A model generated the notes under the pieces. It searched no databases and was not told where the DNA came from. It worked only from the letters and a program-made list of their open reading frames with translations. A DNA stretch of 57,436 bases from Bacteroidetes bacterium ADurb.Bin037 (lineage in GTDB: Bacteria > Bacteroidota > Bacteroidia > Bacteroidales > UBA932): positions 135,412 to 192,847 of the forward strand of contig MWER01000013.1 of NCBI GenBank assembly GCA_002071175.1, written 5' to 3'. The position numbers and the translations under genes are program-made. This document shows positions 40,957 to 50,116 of the stretch, piece by piece. Every line of letters starts with the position of its first letter. The stretch's first letter is position 1.

Positions 40957-40964
40957 TAATTTTG
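40957..40964 (+). promoter_or_regulatory. -7 element of the lipid kinase gene
   Basis: TAATTTTG fits TAnnTTTG; the ATG at 40989 is 24 bases after it. An in-frame TTG inside the box is therefore not the start. Confidence 0.5.
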
Positions 40965-40988
40965 GGACTCGAATCAATACCGAAGATC

Positions 40989-41972
40989 ATGTCTTCTTCC
41001 AGTTGGATAATTATATTAAATCCTGTTGCGGGCGGCGGAAAAACAACCGTCATGTGGCCTCATATTTCTAAATATCTACTTGAGCACAACCTCCCTTTTA
41101 AATGTATTTTCACCAAATACAAGTATCATGCCGTCACCCTGGCAACAGAGGCGATACTCGCAGGTTTCCGGAATTTCATCGTTATTGGGGGCGACGGCAC
41201 TTTCCATGAAGTAGTAAACGGGATATTCTATCAACAAGACGTTCCCACCCAGGACATAACCGTAGGCATTATTCCCATAGGTACGGGCAATGACGTGGTA
41301 AGCGCCTATAAAATACCCCTTGACCATGTAGAGGCCATGGAGACCATTATGAAAAACAAAAGCATCCTGACCGATGTGGGATGGGTGTCGTTCCAGGATT
41401 ACGGAATTGAGAGATCCCGGTACTTTGCCAATGCCGCAGGTATTGGACTTGATGCGGCCGTGATAAAACATTATGAAAGGATCATAGAACGGGGCAACAA
41501 CCGCGGAAAGGCACAATACCTGAGCAGCCTGTTACATCAGTTTCTTGTTTACCGGCCCAAGGACCTGCGCATTCTGGTGGACGGGGAAATGTTTTATGAG
41601 GGACCTGTCCTTACATGCAGCATAGGAATGGGGATCTCTATCGGAAGCGGAATGAAGGCGCTTCCCCTGTCTATTCCTGACGACGGCTTGTTTGACATTA
41701 CCCTGATCACGCCTATGAACAAAGCTGCACTTGCACTAAGAATAAAAAGTTTCATAGACGGAAAAGTGTATTCGTACAAAGAAGCGTTCCACGGAAGAGG
41801 TAAAACAGTAGAGATACTGCCCAACAGCAAGAATACGGCTTTTTTGGAAACGGACGGGGAACTCATGGGAACGCCCCCCTATCTGTTCAAGATCATTCCT
41901 TCTTCCCTGAGACTTCTGGTGGGGGCGGACTTTTTACCTTACGTCAAAAACGAAACCTCGCCTGGATCTTAG
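40989..41972 (+). CDS. Diacylglycerol/lipid kinase (YegS/DagK family)
   Basis: This 327-residue protein starts MSSSSWIIILNPVAGGGKTTVMW. It has the kinase signature GGDGTFHEVVNGI, the substrate loop PIGTGNDVVSAY and the C-terminal beta-sandwich with LETDGELMGTPP. The family phosphorylates diacylglycerol, sphingoid bases or similar lipids with ATP at the membrane face. Bacteroidales make sphingolipids, so a sphingosine-like substrate is possible but not shown. The 3' end overlaps the convergent HhH protein gene by 29 bases, the largest such overlap in the window. Confidence 0.9.
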   Translation: MSSSSWIIILNPVAGGGKTTVMWPHISKYLLEHNLPFKCIFTKYKYHAVTLATEAILAGFRNFIVIGGDGTFHEVVNGIFYQQDVPTQDITVGIIPIGTGNDVVSAYKIPLDHVEAMETIMKNKSILTDVGWVSFQDYGIERSRYFANAAGIGLDAAVIKHYERIIERGNNRGKAQYLSSLLHQFLVYRPKDLRILVDGEMFYEGPVLTCSIGMGISIGSGMKALPLSIPDDGLFDITLITPMNKAALALRIKSFIDGKVYSYKEAFHGRGKTVEILPNSKNTAFLETDGELMGTPPYLFKIIPSSLRLLVGADFLPYVKNETSPGS

Positions 41973-43854
41973 ATTCGCAGGTGATCGTATCCCTGACCAG
42001 GCAAGATATCTTAAACCAGATATCGAGCCATTTGAAAGGCGAATATTTAAAGTTAAAGTAACTTTTGATCCCTTTCCCGTAAAGCGCAGGAACTGAAAAT
42101 CCATAGAGCACATCAGACTCATACAGGTATATCCTAGATTCCCATGATCCGGTATAAAACAGGGTCACCCGGAAAGAACCCCTGAAAACTCCTTTTCGTT
42201 CATCGCAGACAAGTTCGGCATAAGCGGCACTGCCCCATTGACCCGGGTTGCCATGCAAAAAACTGTACAAACCATCGGCACGCAAATTGATCATCCAGTT
42301 TTCCGAGATCTTGATACCGATCTTAAGACTTAGCAACTGTTTGTCCGTTATTCCTTTATCGGAAAGCGACCTTTGCTGGCGGACCAATACCATGTGTCCG
42401 TCCCGGCGCAGTCGCAGACGGGTGTCCCATCCGTAAGAAGGCTCATGACATAAGTACCTGGGAGCCGGAAACAGGAAGAACCAGATACTCCCGTCCAGTT
42501 TCCATTTCCTTGAAAGATTTTTATCTGCAGTAAGTTGCAAACTGTATTCATTGGATGAAGAAGAATTTCTGCCAAGCGAAGCACCGTAAGCTGCCGTATA
42601 GGAAGGGGAGAAACACCTGAGGAGCAGCCCTGCCTGGTCCCCGTTCTTCCCGTAATAAATGACCCCACCCAGAGCTGCCGGTGCAAACCCCAGATCCATG
42701 GCAATCTCGGAGAAAAAGCGCCATGAACGACTGCGAAAGGAAAAATCGGCCGAAAGACCGCCAAAAGGAAGGTCGCGGTTTACGAAAGCATTGTAATAAG
42801 TTACCTTTCCTGCATACCGGTGACCGTAACCGTATCCCAGTGCCGTCACCCCGACCTTCCAGTTTTCAGCCAAATAAGACAGATTGATCCCTGTCGCCCA
42901 TGATGCCAATGCCTTTTTCTTTTCAAGCTCCAAAGGTGTACGATGGTAGCCGGTCATGACCAGCGAGGTGAATCCTTCCGCAATGACCCGGGCATCGACA
43001 GGCTTCCATGAGCCGAAAACGGATAATTCCATGCGTTTGTTGCCGAATGTAGCCCCCAATCCCCTGAAAAAAAGATTTTCGTCCCGTGATGTATAAGTTG
43101 TCAGCCCTGTCTCTGTATTACATAAAGATGCGGTCGATGATACTTTTCCAAAAAGTGTCCCGTTCCACAAGAGCAATCCTTGTCCAAAACGAGCCCGAAA
43201 ATCACCCGCCACAAGGATTTTAAACGGCCGGATATCTTTGGCGGCTATATGAAATGAAAGAAAATCAGCCAATGACCTCTCTCCGGGATCACTCTCCAGG
43301 GTGATGCCCCAGTACAGTTTGTTCCTGCAACGGTAATCATATCGTGCGTAGCGATACCATGGGACTCCCAGGTAACGCGAATTGGGTCTGGCCTTGTATT
43401 CTTCAGCCGTAATCGGGCTATACTCCTCACCCCTGGGAAAAAAGGTGCGTGTCTGGAGCATCAGGGAATGATTTCCTTCCTTGATCAGGGAGTTCCACTG
43501 GAATTTTCGGAACTTGGCATCAGAGGGCTCCAAGGTAAAGAAAAGAGACAGCAGTTCTACATCCTCACCGGAGAATCCGGGTATAAGGGCAATCTCTGCC
43601 CAGGTAAGGAACTCCCCGTAACGTTCCCTGTAGTCTATCAGCGAAGCTACCTGGTAAGGGGAAAGAAGACCGGACATTTCCAGGTCCTGCCGTGTAGCCA
43701 AATTCAGAGCCGTACGTGCATGCAGCATCTCTTCCAGGTCCTGGCCACTGAAATCGCTGTTGCGGGCCAACTCTTCAAATAGCACATCCCCGTTCTGTGC
43801 CAGTACGGCACAAGTGATAGTGCCGCACAGCAGCACACATAAAACTTTTCTCAC
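41944..43854 (-). CDS. Helix-hairpin-helix outer-membrane beta-barrel protein
   Basis: This 636-residue protein starts at a GTG (43854), preceded by a strong Shine-Dalgarno sequence. A signal peptide (KVLCVLLCGTITCAVLAQ) comes first, then a ComEA-like helix-hairpin-helix region (ARTALNLATRQDLEMSGLLSPYQVASLIDYRERYGEFLTWAEIALIPGFS, about 45-100). About 500 residues of alternating aromatic strands follow, ending in F (IQARFRF), typical of an outer-membrane barrel. HhH-barrel proteins occur in Bacteroidota and have no established role. The HhH part is periplasmic here and may bind DNA or protein. A 57-base gap separates it from purE upstream, with no evident promoter. Confidence 0.85.
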   Translation of the reverse strand: MRKVLCVLLCGTITCAVLAQNGDVLFEELARNSDFSGQDLEEMLHARTALNLATRQDLEMSGLLSPYQVASLIDYRERYGEFLTWAEIALIPGFSGEDVELLSLFFTLEPSDAKFRKFQWNSLIKEGNHSLMLQTRTFFPRGEEYSPITAEEYKARPNSRYLGVPWYRYARYDYRCRNKLYWGITLESDPGERSLADFLSFHIAAKDIRPFKILVAGDFRARFGQGLLLWNGTLFGKVSSTASLCNTETGLTTYTSRDENLFFRGLGATFGNKRMELSVFGSWKPVDARVIAEGFTSLVMTGYHRTPLELEKKKALASWATGINLSYLAENWKVGVTALGYGYGHRYAGKVTYYNAFVNRDLPFGGLSADFSFRSRSWRFFSEIAMDLGFAPAALGGVIYYGKNGDQAGLLLRCFSPSYTAAYGASLGRNSSSSNEYSLQLTADKNLSRKWKLDGSIWFFLFPAPRYLCHEPSYGWDTRLRLRRDGHMVLVRQQRSLSDKGITDKQLLSLKIGIKISENWMINLRADGLYSFLHGNPGQWGSAAYAELVCDERKGVFRGSFRVTLFYTGSWESRIYLYESDVLYGFSVPALYGKGIKSYFNFKYSPFKWLDIWFKISCLVRDTITCESKIQARFRF

Positions 43855-43861
43855 AATCTCT

Positions 43862-43867
43862 CCTCCT
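43862..43867 (-). promoter_or_regulatory. Strong Shine-Dalgarno sequence before the GTG of the HhH barrel gene
   Basis: The minus strand reads AGGAGG, in a GAGGAGGAG run, seven bases before the GTG at 43854. Such sequences are rare in this window and help fix the non-ATG start. Confidence 0.6.
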
Positions 43868-43911
43868 CATTCGCTCCCCTCTGATGAGCTTTGTTTTACA
43901 TTATAATTCTA

Positions 43912-44421
43912 TCAGATCTTAAAACGGTATTTTATATCTTTAACGGAATCGTTCGCCTCTTCCACCTTGCGGCCAAGGGACAGCTGGAAATCCTGCATTC
44001 TTTTACCCAGTTCATGATCGGAAAGTGCCAGAATGCGGGCAGCGAAAATGGCAGCGTTCCGTGCTCCGTCAAGCGCCATGGTAGCAACCGGTATGCCCGA
44101 AGGCATCTGCAGAATGGAAAGAATGGAATCCAGTCCTGCAAGCGATTTTGACGATTGAATAGGAACTCCGATAACAGGAAGTGGAGTATAAGCGGCAATG
44201 ACGCCCGGAAGATGGGCCGCCCCGCCAGCTCCTGCAATGATTACTTTTATTCCCCTTTGGGAGACTTCTGCAGCATAAAGAGCAACCCGTCCGGGTGTGC
44301 GATGTGCAGAAAGGACGTTCATTTCAAAAGGGATCTCCATCTGATCCAGGAAACGGGCAGCCTCCTCCATTACCGGCATGTCTGACAGACTGCCCATTAT
44401 GATGCTCACTTGCGGATTCAT
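43912..44421 (-). CDS. purE: N5-carboxyaminoimidazole ribonucleotide mutase
   Basis: This 169-residue protein has the class I PurE motifs SIIMGSLSDMPVMEEAA, MNVLSAHRTPGRV, IAGAGGAAHLPGVIAA and GVPIQSS. It moves the carboxylate from N5-CAIR to give CAIR in purine synthesis. It diverges from hpt, a purine salvage gene, across a 46-base region with two interlocked -7 boxes, so synthesis and salvage may be controlled together. No purine riboswitch is visible in the short leader. Confidence 0.96.
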   Translation of the reverse strand: MNPQVSIIMGSLSDMPVMEEAARFLDQMEIPFEMNVLSAHRTPGRVALYAAEVSQRGIKVIIAGAGGAAHLPGVIAAYTPLPVIGVPIQSSKSLAGLDSILSILQMPSGIPVATMALDGARNAAIFAARILALSDHELGKRMQDFQLSLGRKVEEANDSVKDIKYRFKI

Positions 44422-44442
44422 AGTCTTTGTCTGTTAAAAGTT

Positions 44443-44450
44443 CAAATTTA
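44443..44450 (-). promoter_or_regulatory. -7 element of purE
   Basis: The minus strand reads TAAATTTG, 21 bases before the purE ATG. It lies five bases from the hpt -7 box on the other strand. Confidence 0.5.
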
Positions 44451-44455
44451 ATGAT

Positions 44456-44463
44456 TATTTTTG
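44456..44463 (+). promoter_or_regulatory. -7 element of hpt
   Basis: TATTTTTG fits TAnnTTTG and ends four bases before the hpt ATG at 44468, predicting a leaderless message for the hpt-adk-obgE run. Confidence 0.5.
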
Positions 44464-44467
44464 TTCT

Positions 44468-45004
44468 ATGGAACGCATTACCCTCCAAGATAAATCTTTC
44501 CGGACATATATTCCCCATTCGGAAATTGACAAAGCCATCGATCAGGTGGCCTCAAAACTGAACAGGGACCTAAAGGATGAAGACAGGCCTGTTTTTATCG
44601 GGATACTAAACGGATCTTTCATGTTCACTGCAGATCTGATGAAAAAGATAAACCTGAACTGTGTGGTTACATTTGTCAAACTCGCCTCATACAGCGGGAC
44701 TACCAGTACGGGAAATGTAAAGGAAATCCTGGGATTAGGCATAGATATCACGAACAGGACGGTAGTCATTGTGGAAGATGTGGTGGACAGCGGGAGCACG
44801 ATAGTTAAACTGGTAGAGGACCTAAAAAAAAGGAACCCGAAACAGATAAAGATCTGCACGTTGTTATTCAAACCCGACGCCTATAAGGAAGCGATTCCCA
44901 TAGATTATGCATGCCTATCCATCCCTAATGATTTTGTAGTAGGCTATGGACTCGACTACAATGACCTGGGAAGACAATACAAAGACCTATTCGTAATAGA
45001 CTGA
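44468..45004 (+). CDS. hpt: Hypoxanthine phosphoribosyltransferase
   Basis: This 178-residue protein has the PRPP-binding loop VVIVEDVVDSGSTIVKL, the ILNGSFMFTADL pyrophosphate loop, and a C-terminal VGYGLDYNDLGRQYKDLFVI, the purine-site strand of HPRT. It salvages hypoxanthine and guanine to nucleotides. It starts a run with adk (three-base gap), obgE, PAP2 and lplA, all with overlapping or nearly touching ends, so probably one operon. Confidence 0.96.
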   Translation: MERITLQDKSFRTYIPHSEIDKAIDQVASKLNRDLKDEDRPVFIGILNGSFMFTADLMKKINLNCVVTFVKLASYSGTTSTGNVKEILGLGIDITNRTVVIVEDVVDSGSTIVKLVEDLKKRNPKQIKICTLLFKPDAYKEAIPIDYACLSIPNDFVVGYGLDYNDLGRQYKDLFVID

Positions 45005-45007
45005 ATC

Positions 45008-45583
45008 ATGCTCAATATTATCATTGCAGGCCCTCCGGGATCGGGAAAGGGAACATTGGCTAAATTGATGATCGAAAAATTCGGATTCGTTCACTTATCG
45101 ACGGGTGATATGCTCAGGCGCGAAATCGGACTGGGTTCACCGTTGGGAAAAGAAGTGGAATCCATTCTGGCTAAAGGGGATCTGGTTTCGGATCAGATCG
45201 TAATATCTCTGATTTCTAACAGTCTGAAAGCCAACCCCGGAGCTCGCGGTTTTCTGTTTGACGGTTTTCCCCGCACTTTGACACAGGCAAAAGTGCTTGA
45301 CGATTTTCTTAAAAAAACAGGACATCCACTGAAACTGATGATCCTGCTCAAGGTCGATGACGCTGTCTGCGAGATGCGTCTGCTACGTCGCGGAGGCATT
45401 GAGAACAGGCCGGATGACACCGATTCCGAAAAGATACGTCACCGTCTGGCCACTTATTATGCCCAGACGGTTCCCGTCATTGATCATTACAAAAAACAGG
45501 GAAAATTTGTATCCGTTGACAATTCCAAAGATCCGGAACACACACTCAACCAGGTCAGTAAATGTCTGAAACCAATTTTGTAG
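45008..45583 (+). CDS. adk: Adenylate kinase
   Basis: This 191-residue protein has the P-loop GPPGSGKGT, the AMP site LSTGDMLRREI and DGFPRTLTQA, and a short LID RLLRRGGIENRPDDTDSEKIRHRL with no zinc cysteines. It equilibrates ATP, ADP and AMP. The short-LID form is common in Bacteroidota. Its last 22 bases overlap the obgE start, pointing to coupled translation. Confidence 0.96.
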   Translation: MLNIIIAGPPGSGKGTLAKLMIEKFGFVHLSTGDMLRREIGLGSPLGKEVESILAKGDLVSDQIVISLISNSLKANPGARGFLFDGFPRTLTQAKVLDDFLKKTGHPLKLMILLKVDDAVCEMRLLRRGGIENRPDDTDSEKIRHRLATYYAQTVPVIDHYKKQGKFVSVDNSKDPEHTLNQVSKCLKPIL

Positions 45584-46557
45584 ATTATGTGAAACTTTTT
45601 TGCGCTTCCGGGAACGGAGGTGCCGGTTCTGCGCATCTAATGCGGAGAAAGTACGTTCCGAAAGGCGGACCCGACGGAGGTGACGGAGGTCGTGGAGGTC
45701 ACGTAATCCTGAAAGTCAATTCCCAGTTCTGGACATTGATTCACCTCAAATACAGAAAGCACGTACGAGCCGGTCACGGGGAACCGGGCCGGGGCAACCT
45801 GGCCCATGGAGCGGACGGAAAAGATGTCGTACTCGAAGTACCTGCCGGTACAGTGGTCAAACGGGCGGAAAACGAGGAAGTGATCGCAGAACTGATGCAA
45901 CCCGGAGAAGAGTTTATTCTCTGCAGAGGGGGGAAAGGAGGTCTGGGCAATAACCATTTCAAAACGGCTACACGCCAGACACCCCGTTACGCACAACCGG
46001 GAGAAAGAGGACATCAGGACTGGTTCATTCTGGAATTGAAATTACTTGCTGACGTTGGACTTGTAGGTTTCCCGAATGCAGGCAAATCAACCCTTCTTGC
46101 CAACGTATCCGCTGCCCGTCCCAAGATAGCCGATTATCCTTTTACCACCCTTGTACCACAACTGGGTATCGTATCCCTGTCCGATGACAGGTCTTTTGTG
46201 ATGGCAGACATCCCCGGTATCATTGAAGGGGCACATCGGGGAAAAGGGCTGGGAATAAGATTTCTCAGACATATTGAACGCAATTCCATGTTGCTTTTCC
46301 TGGTACCGGCCGACTGTCCGGACATCACTTCCCAGTACCGCATCCTGCTTGGCGAGCTCCGTAAATACAAACCGGAACTGATGGATAAACAACGCATGCT
46401 TGCCGTTACCAAAACGGATCTCCTGGATCCCGATCAGGAGAGATCCCTGCTGCGCAGGCTGCCCCGTTCACTGCCCGTACTGCTGATCTCATCCGTTACA
46501 GGGAAAAACATCCCGCAATTAAAGGAGCAGATATGGAACATCTTGTGGAATCAATAA
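45562..46557 (+). CDS. obgE: GTPase ObgE/CgtA
   Basis: This 331-residue protein has the glycine-rich Obg fold (ASGNGGAGSAHLMRRKYVPKGGPDGGDGGRGG) in the first 160 residues. The G domain follows, with GFPNAGKST, DIPGIIEGA, TKTDL and ISSVTG. It lacks a C-terminal OCT domain, as usual for the short form. Obg proteins bind the 50S subunit and link ribosome assembly to stress signalling. The N-terminus MSETNFVDYVKLF starts inside adk, and the 3' end overlaps the PAP2 gene by 25 bases. Confidence 0.96.
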   Translation: MSETNFVDYVKLFCASGNGGAGSAHLMRRKYVPKGGPDGGDGGRGGHVILKVNSQFWTLIHLKYRKHVRAGHGEPGRGNLAHGADGKDVVLEVPAGTVVKRAENEEVIAELMQPGEEFILCRGGKGGLGNNHFKTATRQTPRYAQPGERGHQDWFILELKLLADVGLVGFPNAGKSTLLANVSAARPKIADYPFTTLVPQLGIVSLSDDRSFVMADIPGIIEGAHRGKGLGIRFLRHIERNSMLLFLVPADCPDITSQYRILLGELRKYKPELMDKQRMLAVTKTDLLDPDQERSLLRRLPRSLPVLLISSVTGKNIPQLKEQIWNILWNQ

Positions 46558-47117
46558 TTGATCTTGACCATAAGCTCTTTTTCATCCTGAACGGGGCCCA
46601 TTGCCCTTTTCTGGACCCGCTGATGAAGCTATTTTCCAACATTCCCGTATGGATTCCATTGTATCTGCTCATTGCAGGGGGTCTGTTTTTGCTGTTCCCG
46701 TGGAGGTATGCACTAATGGCCACCCTGGGCATTATGCTTACGTTCCTGCTTACAGATCAAGTTTCCTCATCGCTGATCAAGGATTGGGTACAACGCCTGC
46801 GTCCTTCGCATATTCCGGAATGGGAAGGCTCTTTCAGGCTCCTGGAAGACAAAGGGGGACTTTATTCTTTCGTATCGTCACACGCCAGCAACGTATTCGG
46901 ACTGGCCTGTTTTTCGAGCCTGGTTTACCGCAGAAAATGGTTCACCCTGCCGATCTTTCTGTGGGCATCCCTGGTATCCTATAGCAGGATATACGTAGGG
47001 AAACATTTTCCGTTGGACGTGATCTGTGGGGCGATCATAGGATTGTTGCTCGGATGGATCATTTACAGGTTCTTCAAGCTGATAAACGCAAAAATGAAGG
47101 CAAGATGCGCTGCATAA
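46533..47117 (+). CDS. PAP2-family membrane phosphatase
   Basis: This 194-residue protein has about five hydrophobic helices and the acid-phosphatase signature: KDWVQRLRPSHIP (KxxxxxxRP), SSHASN, and SRIYVGKHFPLDV (SRxxxxxHxxxD). PAP2 enzymes remove phosphate from lipid phosphates such as undecaprenyl pyrophosphate or phosphatidate. Which one applies here is not clear. It starts 25 bases inside obgE, and the next gene starts inside its end. It probably acts at the periplasmic face. Confidence 0.92.
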   Translation: MEHLVESIIDLDHKLFFILNGAHCPFLDPLMKLFSNIPVWIPLYLLIAGGLFLLFPWRYALMATLGIMLTFLLTDQVSSSLIKDWVQRLRPSHIPEWEGSFRLLEDKGGLYSFVSSHASNVFGLACFSSLVYRRKWFTLPIFLWASLVSYSRIYVGKHFPLDVICGAIIGLLLGWIIYRFFKLINAKMKARCAA

Positions 47118-48091
47118 TGGACACCACGCTGGATCCCTGGTGGAACCTGGCCGTTGAGGAGTATCTGCTGACACATTTGCGGGAACCTGTTTTCCGGTTG
47201 TGGAGAAACTCCCCTGCCGTCATCGTAGGCCGTAACCAAAACACAAGGGCAGAGATCAACAGCGAATTTGTCCGGGAACACAATATTGCCGTAGTACGCA
47301 GACTGAGCGGAGGCGGGGCTGTCTTTCACGACCTGGGCAATATCAATTACACTTTTGTGGACCGGTACGTTCCCGGTACGAATACGGCCAGAGCTTTTGC
47401 ACGTTTTACCCGCCCGATCCTGGACGTATTGAACGGATTGGAGGTGCGGGCCCAACTGGAAGGCAGGAACGATCTGGTGATCGAGGGCCGTAAATTCTCA
47501 GGCAATGCCATCGCTCTGCACCGGGACCGTATCCTGATGCATGGCACCCTGTTGTTCAATTCCTCTATGAAAGACCTCTCACAAGCCCTGCAGGTAAAAG
47601 TCCGCGAAGAGGGACGCGGTGTTGCGAGCAATCCACGCCGTGTTTGCAATTTGTCGGAATACCTGCCTGCAGAGATGAGTGCCCGGGATTTTCTTTCCCT
47701 TTTGAAAACACACATTGCCGGCGATATTGATACTATATACCGTAACATTCCGCTCAATCCCAAAGAATGTGATGTGATCAAAGACTTATGTGAAAAGAAA
47801 TACAGGACCTTTGCCTGGAATTACGGACGGAAACCGGCCATGGAGATCGTGAAAAGGGAGCGCTTTCCCGGCGGGAACATGGAAGTTCATCTGAACGTAA
47901 AAGATGACATCATTGAAGATGTGAAGATCTACGGCGACTATTTCTTTCTGTCCCCTACCGGAGATATCGAAAATGCCCTGAGAGGATGTGATCGCACACG
48001 GGATGCAGTCAAAGAGCGCCTGAAAGGTTTTGCGCTGGAAGACTATTTCCGGAACATCCCCGGGGAAAGGTTCCTGGATCTATTTTTCTGA
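47105..48091 (+). CDS. lplA: Lipoate-protein ligase
   Basis: The ATG at 47105 gives a 328-residue protein starting [22 protein letters not shown], close to the family start. The ATG at 47117 (TAATG with the PAP2 stop) is an alternative. Motifs include [20 protein letters not shown] and GRKFSGNAI, with the ligase lysine in the latter, and a C-terminal accessory domain ([17 protein letters not shown]). It attaches lipoate to dehydrogenase or glycine-cleavage H proteins. The stop overlaps the convergent mutB gene by 12 bases. Confidence 0.94.
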   Translation: MRCIMDTTLDPWWNLAVEEYLLTHLREPVFRLWRNSPAVIVGRNQNTRAEINSEFVREHNIAVVRRLSGGGAVFHDLGNINYTFVDRYVPGTNTARAFARFTRPILDVLNGLEVRAQLEGRNDLVIEGRKFSGNAIALHRDRILMHGTLLFNSSMKDLSQALQVKVREEGRGVASNPRRVCNLSEYLPAEMSARDFLSLLKTHIAGDIDTIYRNIPLNPKECDVIKDLCEKKYRTFAWNYGRKPAMEIVKRERFPGGNMEVHLNVKDDIIEDVKIYGDYFFLSPTGDIENALRGCDRTRDAVKERLKGFALEDYFRNIPGERFLDLFF

Positions 48092-50116
48092 TTGCTGTTC
48101 CAACAGCTCAAGCATCCTGACGGCAGATAATGATACGGGTGTGCCCGGTCCGAATACGGCCATGGCTCCGAAATCATACAACTCCTGGTAATCCTGCGCG
48201 GGGATGACCCCCCCCACAATGACCAGTATATCCTCACGACCCAGGTCCTTCAACGCTTTTACCACCTGGGGCACAAGTGTTTTATGACCTGCCGCCAACG
48301 AAGATACACCCAATATGTGCACATCGTTCTCTACAGCTTGCCGGGCTGCCTCGACGGGCGTCTGGAACAAAGGTCCCATATCCACATCAAATCCGATATC
48401 GGCATATCCGGTGGCTACCACCTTGGCTCCCCGATCGTGCCCGTCCTGTCCCAACTTAGCAACCATGATCCGCGGTTGACGGCCTTCCCTTTCGGCAAAA
48501 CGCATAACCATTTCCCTGGCTTTGGCAAAGTAAGGATCTTCTTTCACTTCTGATAAATATACTCCAGTGTTCATACGTATTACGGCTTTATATCGTCCGA
48601 CCACTTTCTCACAGGCATCGGAGATTTCTCCCAACGTAGCCCTGTTGCGCGCCGCTTCCACGGCCAGTTCGAGCAGGTTCCCCGAATTGTCACGTGCCGC
48701 ACCGGTTATGGCTTCCAGGGATTTCCTGACCTTTTCCGGATCCCTTGTCTTTTTAAGCTCTTCCAGGCGTGCAATCTGAGAAAGGCGTACTTTTGTGTTG
48801 TCTACATCCAGTATTTCTATAGGATCCTCTTTTTCAAGGCGATATTTATTAACACCTACTACAACATCCGTTCCGGAGTCTATCCGTGCCTGTGTCCGTG
48901 CAGCAGCTTCTTCTATCCTTAGTTTGGGGATCCCTGTCTCTATGGCTTTGGCCATTCCTCCCAACTCCTCTATCTCCTGAATCAGTTTCCAGCCTTCATG
49001 AGCCATTTGGTGAGTCAGGCTTTCCACATAATATGAGCCTGCCCAGGGATCAATGCTTCTGCATATCTCCGTTTCGTTTTGCAGGTATAACTGCGTGTTC
49101 CGGGCTATCCTCGCCGAAAAGTCCGTTGGCAGGGCAATAGCCTCGTCCAGGGCGTTTGTATGCAGGCTCTGGGTGTGGCCCAAAGCGGCAGCCATAGCTT
49201 CAATACAAGTACGGGCTACGTTATTGAACGGGTCCTGTTCCGTCAGGGACCAGCCTGAAGTCTGACTATGAGTTCTGAGAGACATTGATTTGGGGTTCTT
49301 TGGATTGAAACTCTTTACGATCCTGGCCCAAAGCATACGGGCCGCCCGCATTTTGGCAATTTCCGTGAAATGGTTCATTCCAATGGCCCAGAAAAAAGAG
49401 ATCCGGGGCGCAAAATCATCAATGTTCATCCCTGCTTTCACACCCGTACGGAGGTATTCCAGTCCGTCGGCAAGCGTATATGCCATCTCAATTTCACTGG
49501 TAGCTCCGGCCTCCTGCATATGGTAACCCGATATGGATATGGAATTGAAGCGGGGCATATTCTTTGCCGTGTAGGCAAATATGTCTCCGATAATACGCAT
49601 TGAGAATTCCGGCGGATATATGTACGTATTGCGCACCATAAATTCCTTGAGAATATCGTTCTGGATCGTCCCGCTTAATTCCTCCAGCGAAGCTCCCTGT
49701 TCCTGGCCCGATACGATGTAAAATGCCAGAACGGGCAGAACCGCTCCGTTCATAGTCATTGAAACCGACATCTTATTCAGGGGTATCTGGTCAAAAAGCA
49801 CTTTCATGTCTTCCACAGAACATATGCTTACACCGGCTTTCCCCACATCTCCTACCACACGGGAATGGTCGGCATCGTAACCGCGGTGTGTAGCCAGGTC
49901 AAAGGCAACCGAAAGACCTTTCTGCCCCGCGGCCAGGTTCCTTCTATAAAATGCATTCGATTCCTCAGCTGTGGAAAATCCTGCATATTGCCTTATGGTC
50001 CATGGCCTTTGCACATACATGGTGCTGTAAGGTCCCCTGAGGTAGGGAGGAATACCTGCCGCATAATGCAGGTGTTCCATGTTCTCTATGTCTGCTGCTG
50101 TATAGTATTTTTTCAT
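48080..50116 (-). CDS. mutB: Methylmalonyl-CoA mutase large (catalytic) subunit, short N-terminus
   Basis: This 678-residue protein has the substrate barrel ([33 protein letters not shown]) and a C-terminal B12 domain with the base-off motif [14 protein letters not shown] and VIVGGVIP. The histidine in DGHDRG ligates cobalt. It interconverts succinyl-CoA and methylmalonyl-CoA on the propionate route. Its start overlaps the mutA stop (ATGA), fixing it. Homologues usually carry some 35-40 more residues before the [17 protein letters not shown] region. That extension wraps the small subunit in known structures, so its absence is notable. Confidence 0.95.
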   Translation of the reverse strand: MKKYYTAADIENMEHLHYAAGIPPYLRGPYSTMYVQRPWTIRQYAGFSTAEESNAFYRRNLAAGQKGLSVAFDLATHRGYDADHSRVVGDVGKAGVSICSVEDMKVLFDQIPLNKMSVSMTMNGAVLPVLAFYIVSGQEQGASLEELSGTIQNDILKEFMVRNTYIYPPEFSMRIIGDIFAYTAKNMPRFNSISISGYHMQEAGATSEIEMAYTLADGLEYLRTGVKAGMNIDDFAPRISFFWAIGMNHFTEIAKMRAARMLWARIVKSFNPKNPKSMSLRTHSQTSGWSLTEQDPFNNVARTCIEAMAAALGHTQSLHTNALDEAIALPTDFSARIARNTQLYLQNETEICRSIDPWAGSYYVESLTHQMAHEGWKLIQEIEELGGMAKAIETGIPKLRIEEAAARTQARIDSGTDVVVGVNKYRLEKEDPIEILDVDNTKVRLSQIARLEELKKTRDPEKVRKSLEAITGAARDNSGNLLELAVEAARNRATLGEISDACEKVVGRYKAVIRMNTGVYLSEVKEDPYFAKAREMVMRFAEREGRQPRIMVAKLGQDGHDRGAKVVATGYADIGFDVDMGPLFQTPVEAARQAVENDVHILGVSSLAAGHKTLVPQVVKALKDLGREDILVIVGGVIPAQDYQELYDFGAMAVFGPGTPVSLSAVRMLELLEQQSEK

